Shown: in pieces, positions 1 to 4,732 of the stretch | Layout: the number at the start of each line of letters is the position of its first letter | Numbering within the stretch: position 1 is the stretch's first letter | Assembly: GCA_003649515.1 (NCBI GenBank) | Contig: QMSC01000082.1 | Coordinates: 1 to 6,156 of the forward strand | Reading direction: 5' to 3' | Length of the DNA: 6,156 nucleotides | Source: Thermoprotei archaeon | Lineage (GTDB): Archaea; Thermoproteota; Thermoprotei; Thermofilales; B20-G17 | The notes under the pieces: generated by a model | The model's input: the letters and a program-made list of their open reading frames with translations, nothing else | Told to the model about the DNA's origin: nothing | Database searches by the model: none | Position numbers and translations under genes: made by a program

Positions 1-1
1 G

Positions 2-985
2 TTAAGGAGCAATAGGACGAGGAGCGTTTTAGAAAAGTTGTCTGAAACCCCTTTTATCGAGAAGCGCATGGGAGCCTTATACTTCAAAGGCGAAGAGATG
101 GTAAACTCCTATAATCTTAAGAAGGTTTTCGGCTTGTCCGAATCCTTTGAAATACCTCCCCTAGCGCTATCAAGGTCCGATGGGACAACTCTTTACACCG
201 TCAGGGATATCGCTTACAGTATCTGGAAATTTGAGGAATGTAACGTAGATAAGGTTATAAATGTTGTAGGAGTGGACCAGAAAATACCTCAGTTGTACCT
301 TAAGCTTGCCTTATGGCTACTAGGCTATAAGAAAGAAGCCGAGAACTTACATCACTTTGCCTACGAAATGGTTAGGCTACAGGGTGTGAGGATGTCAAGC
401 CGTAGGGGGGTTATGGTCACTGCTGATGAACTGATAAACGAGGCAATTGCTAGAGCCTTAGAAGAGGTGAATAAGAGGAATCCTAAGTTAGAGGATGAAG
501 AGAAGCGAAGAGTTGCTGAACGTGTTGGAATAGGCGCGCTGAAATACCTTCTCCTATCAACGTCGCCGTCTAAAACTATAGTTTTCAGCTGGGAAAGAGC
601 ATTCGACCTAAATCAAAACAGCGGACCCTTTATACAATACGCGTACGTAAGAGCGTCCAGCATTCTTCGAAAAGCACATAAAATACCTTCGATTATCGAA
701 AAGGATAGTTTAGTTTTTGAGGACGTTCTTGAAAGAAGTCTATTAAAAATGATAGGAGAATTTCCACAAGTAGTAGTTGAGGCGTCTGAAAACATGAGAC
801 CGGATATGATCGCTAGCTACGCCAACGAACTCGCAAAGCTATTCAATTTATTTTACGAAAAGTGTCCTGTACTTAAGGCCAGCGGTCCACATTACCATAC
901 TAGGCTACTGTTAGTTCACGCTACTAGTATAGTCCTGAAAAACTCCCTTGAGATGTTGGGAATAGACGTGCCTCGTAAAATGTAA
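2..985 (+). CDS. argS: Arginyl-tRNA synthetase, C-terminal part (5' end outside window)
   Basis: This is a class I aminoacyl-tRNA synthetase that charges tRNA-Arg in the cytoplasm. About 327 codons are present, roughly the C-terminal half of a family usually near 600 residues. The frame is open from the first base with no stop, and residues before the TTG at 38 already fit the family, so that TTG is internal and not a start. In order one sees the end of the catalytic core (SDGTTLYTVRDIAYSIWKF, then NVVGVDQ and LGY), the KMSKS-equivalent loop MSSRRG at 392-409, and FDLNQNSGPFIQYAYVRASS, which leads into the helical DALR anticodon-binding domain. That domain runs from about 630 to the end, with FNLFYEKCPVL and a final LGIDVPRKM close to the usual ArgRS terminus. 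The HIGH motif and N-terminal domain lie off the window. tRNA-Leu follows 58 nt downstream on the same strand. Confidence 0.95.
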   Translation, partial: LRSNRTRSVLEKLSETPFIEKRMGALYFKGEEMVNSYNLKKVFGLSESFEIPPLALSRSDGTTLYTVRDIAYSIWKFEECNVDKVINVVGVDQKIPQLYLKLALWLLGYKKEAENLHHFAYEMVRLQGVRMSSRRGVMVTADELINEAIARALEEVNKRNPKLEDEEKRRVAERVGIGALKYLLLSTSPSKTIVFSWERAFDLNQNSGPFIQYAYVRASSILRKAHKIPSIIEKDSLVFEDVLERSLLKMIGEFPQVVVEASENMRPDMIASYANELAKLFNLFYEKCPVLKASGPHYHTRLLLVHATSIVLKNSLEMLGIDVPRKM

Positions 986-1004
986 TACTACCCGGGTAGA
1001 AAAG

Positions 1005-1014
1005 CTTTAAAATA
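1005..1014 (+). promoter_or_regulatory. TATA-box candidate for tRNA-Leu
   Basis: The motif CTTTAAAATA is preceded by an A-rich stretch that could serve as a BRE. It lies about 30-39 nt upstream of the mature 5' end of tRNA-Leu, the distance expected for archaeal TBP/TFB promoters with a very short leader. It follows the argS stop by 19 nt. The call rests on motif and spacing only. Confidence 0.5.
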
Positions 1015-1043
1015 ATCTCATATCAAATAACTACGATAAGGAA

Positions 1044-1128
1044 GCGGGGGTGCCCGAGCCAGGTCAAAGGGGCGGGACTGAGGCTCCCGTGGCGTAGGCC
1101 TGCGCGGGTTCAAATCCCGCCCCCCGCA
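1044..1128 (+). tRNA. tRNA-Leu(GAG)
   Basis: This is a complete, intronless class II tRNA of 85 nt. The acceptor stem GCGGGGG (1044-1050) pairs with CCCCCGC (1121-1127), and the discriminator is A1128. The D stem is CCC/GGG. The anticodon stem CGGGA (1073-1077) pairs with TCCCG (1085-1089) around the loop CTGAGGC, giving anticodon GAG at 1080-1082, which reads CUC and CUU. The long variable arm (1090-1103) contains a GGC/GCC stem, as expected for leucine tRNAs. The T arm is GCGGG-TTCAAAT-CCCGC (1104-1120). CCA is not encoded and must be added after transcription. Confidence 0.97.
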
Positions 1129-1131
1129 TGA

Positions 1132-1151
1132 TAAATTTTATTACCTTTTTA
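1132..1151 (+). terminator. T-rich termination tract after tRNA-Leu
   Basis: A stretch with runs of four and five T begins a few nt after the tRNA-Leu discriminator. Archaeal RNA polymerase commonly terminates on such oligo-T tracts without needing a hairpin. It separates the tRNA-Leu unit from the tRNA-Val promoter. Confidence 0.5.
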
Positions 1152-1160
1152 TTCGAAAAA

Positions 1161-1168
1161 GATAAAAT
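1161..1168 (+). promoter_or_regulatory. Weak TATA-like element upstream of tRNA-Val
   Basis: GATAAAAT follows an A-rich run and lies 25-32 nt before the mature tRNA-Val 5' end, the expected TBP-box distance. It matches the archaeal consensus only loosely. Between it and the tRNA is an imperfect inverted repeat (AGTTC 1173-1177 with GAACT 1188-1192) of unknown meaning. Confidence 0.3.
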
Positions 1169-1192
1169 GTAGAGTTCCCTTAGTAGAGAACT

Positions 1193-1284
1193 GGGCCCGT
1201 CGTCTAGTGGTTAGGATAGCGTTCCAGCGCCCTAAGGCCGCCCTTACGAGGCGGAGGTCCGGGGTTCGAACCCCCGCGGGCCCA
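1193..1284 (+). tRNA. tRNA-Val(TAC) interrupted by a 19-nt non-canonical intron
   Basis: The gene is 92 nt and the predicted mature tRNA is 73 nt without CCA. The acceptor stem GGGCCCG (1193-1199) pairs with CGGGCCC (1277-1283), with discriminator A1284. The D arm is GTCT-AGTGGTTA-GGAT (1202-1217). The anticodon arm is CCGCC (1238-1242), loop CTTACGA (1243-1249), GGCGG (1250-1254), so the anticodon is TAC at 1245-1247, reading GUA. The variable loop is AGGTC, and the T arm is CGGGG-TTCGAAC-CCCCG (1260-1276). The extra 19 nt between D arm and anticodon stem (1218-1236) fit an intron between positions 25 and 26. Position 37 is G. CCA is not encoded. Forcing an intronless fold misplaces the anticodon and gives no good anticodon stem. 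Confidence 0.88.
1218..1236 (+). other. Intron of tRNA-Val at position 25/26 with a bulge-helix-bulge motif
   Basis: The predicted pre-tRNA fold has a central 4-bp helix TAGG (1212-1215) with CCTA (1231-1234). A 3-nt bulge ATA (1216-1218) is cut after T1217, and a 3-nt bulge AGG (1235-1237) is cut after G1236. An inner hairpin GCG (1219-1221) with CGC (1228-1230) closes a 6-nt loop. An outer helix GTGG (1207-1210) pairs with CCGC (1238-1241), including one G-T pair. Cutting after the second bulge base on both sides, the known rule for the archaeal splicing endonuclease, restores G26 next to the anticodon stem. T1211 could pair with A1235 and shrink one bulge, so this may be a relaxed form. 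A one-base shift of both cuts would leave A26 instead. Confidence 0.8.
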
Positions 1285-1321
1285 TCTCAAGTAATCTCTG
1301 AATTCTGGGTTCAAGAAAGGA

Positions 1322-1332
1322 ATATTAATATA
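1322..1332 (+). promoter_or_regulatory. TATA box for the ribosomal-protein operon
   Basis: ATATTAATATA follows the purine-rich AAGAAAGG, a possible BRE. A start about 25 nt downstream of the box centre would fall near 1350, leaving a leader of about 40 nt before rps19e. It is the only clear TATA element between tRNA-Val and the operon. Confidence 0.55.
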
Positions 1333-1350
1333 CCTCAAAAGTAAGTCTAG

Positions 1351-1395
1351 ATGGAGCTTGCTAAGGTGTCGAAAAGGGGAGGATTACAGTGGTGA
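1351..1395 (+). other. Possible 14-codon leader ORF overlapping the rps19e start
   Basis: The ATG at 1351 opens a reading frame MELAKVSKRGGLQW that ends with TGA at 1393-1395. That TGA shares four bases with the second GTG candidate of rps19e (1392-1394). The ATG sits almost exactly where transcription from the TATA box at 1322-1332 should begin, so a leaderless start is conceivable. The rps19e ribosome binding site lies inside this frame. It is very short and may be chance, and no homology is recognised. Confidence 0.2.
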
Positions 1396-1859
1396 CAGTA
1401 TACGATGTACCTGCGGATCGCTTCATAAAAGCTTTAGCTGAGTATCTAAAGGAACATGTACCTGAGATAAAGCCTCCAGAATGGGCTTTCTTCGCGAAGA
1501 CAGGTCCTCATGCAGAGCGAATTCCAGAAAACCCGGATTGGTGGTATATACGTGCAGCATCGATTATGAGAAAACTCTACATGCGAGGTCGCCCTGTAGG
1601 CATAGAGCGACTGAGAACAGCATACGGTGGAAGAGCGGACTTGGGTATGGCGCGCAAACACTTCAAGAAAGGTGGAGGGTCTAACATACGGAAAATTCTA
1701 CAACAGCTTGAGGCAGCTGGTCTTGTAATGAAGGTTGACGGGCAGGGCAGGACTTTAACACCTCTGGGCAGATCGTTAATGGATCGAGTAGCCACTCGAG
1801 TCTTTAAAGAAGTTGTGAGAGAGATGCCGGAACTCAAGAAATACGGCTTCCCTCAGTGA
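1389..1859 (+). CDS. rps19e: 30S ribosomal protein S19e
   Basis: This is a small-subunit protein shared by archaea and eukaryotes, in which it is needed for 40S maturation. At 156 residues it matches the usual length of about 150. Family hallmarks are VYDVPAD near the N-terminus, KPPEWAFFAKTG at 28-39, WWYIRAASIMRKLY at 51-64, VGIERLRTAYGG at 70-81, KKGGGSNIRKILQQLE at 93-108, and the C-terminal RTLTPLGRSLMD winged-helix segment. Two adjacent GTG codons (1389, 1392) can both start the protein. GGGGAGG at 1376-1382 leaves 6 nt to the first and 9 nt to the second, so the choice changes only one residue. It is the first gene of a five-gene operon, and a candidate leader ORF overlaps its start. 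Confidence 0.97.
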   Translation: MVTVYDVPADRFIKALAEYLKEHVPEIKPPEWAFFAKTGPHAERIPENPDWWYIRAASIMRKLYMRGRPVGIERLRTAYGGRADLGMARKHFKKGGGSNIRKILQQLEAAGLVMKVDGQGRTLTPLGRSLMDRVATRVFKEVVREMPELKKYGFPQ

Positions 1860-1907
1860 GCTTCAAGCCTATAGCCATAAATAGTTGAAATAGGAGGTTG
1901 ATACTGT

Positions 1908-2264
1908 ATGGAAAGCGAATATTACGAGTATGATGAAGAGGAAGAGCTAATTAAGAGGAAGAAGTTACTGCAATATCAAAAGGCTTTAGAAGAAAGGGCA
2001 CGGCTCGAGGAAGAAAAAAGAAGATTGGAGATGGAAAGAGAGGCGATTTTAAGATCGATACTAACTCCCGCCGCTAGGCAGAGGCTTTCTAATTTAAGGC
2101 TAGTGAAGCCGGAGCTTGCTGAAAGTCTCGCAGTACAGCTAATACAGCTTGTTCAAGCCGGGCGTTTGCGCCCACCGATAACTGACGATACACTTAAAAA
2201 AATCTTAATCGAATTGGATAGGCGCAGTAGAAGAGAAATAAAGTTCAGATTCATGCGCGGATAG
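1908..2264 (+). CDS. PDCD5-family DNA-binding protein (MTH1615/TFAR19 type)
   Basis: This 118-residue protein belongs to the conserved archaeal/eukaryotic PDCD5 family. The archaeal members are annotated as DNA-binding proteins, but their cellular role is not settled. An acidic, tyrosine-rich N-terminus (1-13) leads into a long charged helix (about 14-50, rich in Glu, Arg and Lys). The signature helical core follows: ILTPAARQRLSNLRLVKPELAE split over 51-72, then LIQLVQAGRLRPPITDDTLKKIL to about 100. It ends in the basic tail RRSRREIKFRFMRG. The ATG has a strong site GGAGGTTGAT at 1893-1902. It lies 48 nt after rps19e and 9 nt before rpl39e, the usual archaeal placement among ribosomal genes, which suggests a translation- or ribosome-linked function. 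That link is inferred from context only. Confidence 0.93.
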   Translation: MESEYYEYDEEEELIKRKKLLQYQKALEERARLEEEKRRLEMEREAILRSILTPAARQRLSNLRLVKPELAESLAVQLIQLVQAGRLRPPITDDTLKKILIELDRRSRREIKFRFMRG

Positions 2265-2273
2265 GTGATATCA

Positions 2274-2429
2274 ATGGCACGTGCAAAGCCCTTGGGTAAG
2301 AAGCTACGGCTCGCAAGCGCGCTTAAGTCTAATAGAGCAGTGCCGTTATGGGTTGTTATAAAAACTATGGGACGTGTAAGAAGGCATCCTAGAAGGAGAC
2401 ATTGGAGAAGAAGTAGGCTTAAAGCTTAA
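2274..2429 (+). CDS. rpl39e: 50S ribosomal protein L39e
   Basis: This is a tiny, highly basic protein of 51 residues, the normal size for the family. In known archaeal and eukaryotic ribosomes L39e lines the peptide exit tunnel. Translation starts MARAKPLGKKLRLASALKSN and continues with RAVPLWVVIKT and a terminal cluster of Arg, His and Trp (RRHPRRRHWRRSRLKA). The RAVP-WV-IKT core and Arg-rich tail are diagnostic. The ribosome binding site AGGTGAT (2263-2269) overlaps the stop codon of the preceding gene and stands 4 nt before the ATG, which implies translational coupling. It lies between the PDCD5-family gene and rpl31e, the usual archaeal order. Simple length cut-offs would miss it. Confidence 0.95.
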   Translation: MARAKPLGKKLRLASALKSNRAVPLWVVIKTMGRVRRHPRRRHWRRSRLKA

Positions 2430-2442
2430 GGGGATGATATGA

Positions 2443-2718
2443 ATGAGTAGCTCCGAAGTTTTGGAAGGAGAGGAAATACGCGAGTATACGATACCTCTTA
2501 AAAAGGCTTATTACGTTCCCAGGTCCAAACGGGCTAGCAGAGCTATAAGGATCATAAGGGATTTCTTACGACGTCACCTCAAAATTGAGACTGTAAAGAT
2601 ATCGAATGAAGTAAATGAATATATTTGGAGCAGGAATCGAGAAAAACCTCCTCGCTACATTACCATTAAGGTGAAAGTAGATAGGGAGGAGAGCGTTGCA
2701 GAAGTGTTTTTAGCTTAA
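2443..2718 (+). CDS. rpl31e: 50S ribosomal protein L31e
   Basis: This is a large-subunit protein of archaea and eukaryotes that sits near the polypeptide exit. It has 91 residues, within the family range. Recognisable parts are EYTIPLKKAYYVPRSKRASR (14-33), the basic helix AIRIIRDFLRRHLK (34-47), VKISNEVNEYIWSRNREKPP (51-70), and the closing strand RYITIKVKV. The residue after WSR is Asn where many homologues have Gly. The ATG at 2443 is preceded by GGGGATGAT (2430-2438); the ATG at 2439 is not used because it reads into a stop after three codons. It follows rpl39e by 13 nt and precedes aIF6 by 16 nt. Confidence 0.95.
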   Translation: MSSSEVLEGEEIREYTIPLKKAYYVPRSKRASRAIRIIRDFLRRHLKIETVKISNEVNEYIWSRNREKPPRYITIKVKVDREESVAEVFLA

Positions 2719-2734
2719 AGCAAGGTGCAACTAA

Positions 2735-3415
2735 GTGAACTTGGAGAAAATCAGAGTTTATGGTAGCTCAAGTATAGGAGTTTTCCTGTACGCTAGCGAT
2801 ATACTGGCGTTGGCACCACCTGATGTTCATGCTAAAGTAATCAGAGCGATTAAAGAAAACCTGCAGGTGCATGTAATACCCTGCAAGATCTACGATTCTA
2901 ACCTTATAGGAATCTTTGCTACCGGTAATTCTAATGGGATAGCGCTGCCTTACTGTGCTTCTGACGAGGAGATAAATGCTATTAAAAAGGCTCTACGAGA
3001 GGCTCTTAACAGGGATTTAATTGTAGAAAGGTTGCAGAGTAAAATGACTGCACTAGGAAATCTCGTTCTAGCTAACGATCGTTTTGCTATAGCCAGTCCT
3101 CTATTGAATAGGAAGGCAGTAAGAGCTCTAGAGGACATTTTAAACGTTGAAGTTGAGGTTAAGGAAGTAGCTGGAAGCCCACTTGTGGGCGCTATAGCAG
3201 TAGCCACCAATAAAGGACTGCTAGTTCACCCGGTAGCTACGGATGAGGAAGTCGAGGAACTTGGGCGATTGTTTAAAGTGAACGCAAATGTAGGCACCGT
3301 TAATAGAGGAAGTCCCTATATAAGAGCTGGCCTCATAATTAATGATAAGGGGGCTTTGGTAGGAGAAGATACTACAGGTCCCGAGCTTTTGAGGATACAG
3401 TCAGTTTTCTTCTAA
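2735..3415 (+). CDS. eif6: Translation initiation factor 6 (aIF6), ribosome anti-association factor
   Basis: This factor binds the 50S subunit and prevents premature joining with the 30S; eukaryotic eIF6 also acts in 60S biogenesis. Its 226 residues are the archaeal length and form the five-fold pseudo-repeated pentein propeller. Repeat hallmarks are SSSIGVFLYASD (11-22), IGIFATGNSNGIALPY (58-73), KMTALGNLVLANDRFAIASP (103-122), VGAIAVATNKGLLVHP (151-166) and VGTVNRGSPYIRAGLIIN (186-203), followed by GALVGEDTTGPELLRI. The start is GTG. An in-frame TAA stands directly before it (2732-2734), so no longer protein is possible, and AGGTG (2723-2727) lies 7 nt upstream. It is the last gene of the operon; its TAA overlaps the stop of the opposing UbiD-family gene by 4 nt. 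Confidence 0.97.
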   Translation: MNLEKIRVYGSSSIGVFLYASDILALAPPDVHAKVIRAIKENLQVHVIPCKIYDSNLIGIFATGNSNGIALPYCASDEEINAIKKALREALNRDLIVERLQSKMTALGNLVLANDRFAIASPLLNRKAVRALEDILNVEVEVKEVAGSPLVGAIAVATNKGLLVHPVATDEEVEELGRLFKVNANVGTVNRGSPYIRAGLIINDKGALVGEDTTGPELLRIQSVFF

Positions 3416-4707
3416 GGTTTAACGCGCTCAAATTTATCCTTAGACTTAAAGAGAGAGCGTGTTGCATCAATTCCCATTTTTGAGGTGAGCAGTGTTTCCT
3501 GATCAGCGGAGGGATCCAGGCTTGAGCCTCGAACGTTATTTATAATTATAAGGTCTTTTGATGCTTGAAAGCGTGTGGCTAGAGCCCACTCTACCTCCAT
3601 AGGGTTTTCTACATCAATGTCTTCGTCAACAACTATTACGAGCTTTAATGATGGGTGGGCTGCGAAGGCTGCTAGTATTGCATTCTTAGCGTCTCCTTCA
3701 CTCTGTTTCTTTAAGGATATAACGCAGTGAAGCCAACCACACCCCCCTTTCGTGAGCCTTACAGCCTTAACTCGAGGGACAACACGACGTACTGTATCCC
3801 ATATTCTCGCCTCCCGTTCAAATCCCATAAGTAGCCTATGTTCAGAACCTGAGGGAAGCAAGGCTTCGTACCAAGCGTTTTCTCTTAGATAGACTTTTTC
3901 CACCTCTACTACAGGTTGCTTTCTGACAATATCGTAAGTGCCTGTTATGTCTACAAAAGGCCCTTCATTGTGAAATGTTTCACGCAGAATGCGCCCTTGA
4001 ATTACTATTTCGGTCATTCGTGGGACTATTATTCCGTTAGGTGAGCGGAAGCCTTCTAGGCTCCCTTCCAGTATTCTATTAGCAACTTCTAGTTCGAAAA
4101 TTCCATAGGGTGGAGACGCAGCAGCCGCTATCATAACCGTGGGCGAGACTCCTAGAACTATTGCTATTTCGAGATCCTTCCCCTTATCCCAAGCTTTTCG
4201 CATCATTGTATAAAGGTGACGGGGAACCACTCTAATTACTAAATGTTGGGGGTCTATTACCTGTAGCCTATGGAAGGAGGCGTTGTAAATATCTTCATCT
4301 ACGTCCTTTGCAACTACTATGCCCGAGGTAATGTAGGGTCCACCGTCAGCGCTAAAGTGCTTTAAAATCGGTAGGGCTCTAAGGTCTTTTGCGGAACATT
4401 CAAGGAAGGGGGCATCATCCTTTTCCCTTAAAGTTAACGGATTCCTTGAAGCCTCTAAAAGTCGGGTATACGCTTCAGCGTTACTCTTCGACTTCAAAGC
4501 GAAGAGAAGCCTACTTCTTCTAGCTAGGACATTCGCTACTACAGGCAGTTTGTAATTCTTTACTCTTTTAAAAAACAGTATATCGCCCTCGTCGTTGTAA
4601 AAGATCTCACGTGCAATTTCGAGGTTTGTAGAAAGTTGTGTCTCATAATACTTCACTTCTCCCCTTTCATCGTAATACTTAGTGAAGGATCTTAGGTCTT
4701 CATACAT
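3412..4707 (-). CDS. UbiD-family prenylated-FMN decarboxylase, probable anhydromevalonate phosphate decarboxylase
   Basis: UbiD enzymes decarboxylate unsaturated acids using prenylated FMN made by a UbiX partner. Most archaea use a member of this family in the modified mevalonate pathway, turning trans-anhydromevalonate 5-phosphate into isopentenyl phosphate, and that is the likely role here. Length is 431 residues. Seen in order: GPYITSGIVVAKD (123-135), NASFHRLQV (142-150), ASPPYGIFELEVA (198-209), EGPFVDITGTYD (248-259), LLPSGSEH (283-290), VDEDIDVENPMEVEWALATR (360-379) and NNVRGSSLDPS (390-400). By analogy with Fdc1, N142, H164 and E205 would bind the metal, and R147, E248 and D253 would form the catalytic triad, with Asp at the last site. 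The ATG has GAGGG 7 nt upstream. It is the second gene after the kinase. Other UbiD decarboxylase activities cannot be excluded. Confidence 0.88.
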   Translation of the reverse strand: MYEDLRSFTKYYDERGEVKYYETQLSTNLEIAREIFYNDEGDILFFKRVKNYKLPVVANVLARRSRLLFALKSKSNAEAYTRLLEASRNPLTLREKDDAPFLECSAKDLRALPILKHFSADGGPYITSGIVVAKDVDEDIYNASFHRLQVIDPQHLVIRVVPRHLYTMMRKAWDKGKDLEIAIVLGVSPTVMIAAAASPPYGIFELEVANRILEGSLEGFRSPNGIIVPRMTEIVIQGRILRETFHNEGPFVDITGTYDIVRKQPVVEVEKVYLRENAWYEALLPSGSEHRLLMGFEREARIWDTVRRVVPRVKAVRLTKGGCGWLHCVISLKKQSEGDAKNAILAAFAAHPSLKLVIVVDEDIDVENPMEVEWALATRFQASKDLIIINNVRGSSLDPSADQETLLTSKMGIDATRSLFKSKDKFERVKP

Positions 4708-4732
4708 GTTAAAACCCTCATTTTATGTATAG

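Noticed and set aside
613..795. 60-codon minus-strand open frame inside argS
   Set aside because: It lies wholly antisense to a clear ArgRS coding region and resembles no known family.
1193..1284. Reading the second tRNA as tRNA-Trp(CCA), tRNA-Leu(AAG) or an intronless tRNA-Glu
   Set aside because: The CCA and AAG readings lack a 5-bp anticodon stem, A34 is not expected in archaeal tRNAs, and acceptor, variable loop and CCGCC/GGCGG arm all fit valine.
1446..1837. Three open frames (71, 67 and 86 codons) overlapping rps19e on both strands
   Set aside because: S19e covers the interval with unmistakable family motifs; the others are alternative-frame shadows.
2439..2450. ATG at 2439 as the start of rpl31e
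   Set aside because: It reads ATG AAT GAG TAG and stops at once; the ATG at 2443 gives the full family protein.
2950..3210. 86-codon minus-strand frame in aIF6
   Set aside because: It is antisense to conserved aIF6 repeats, with low-complexity Ser/Ala-rich translation.
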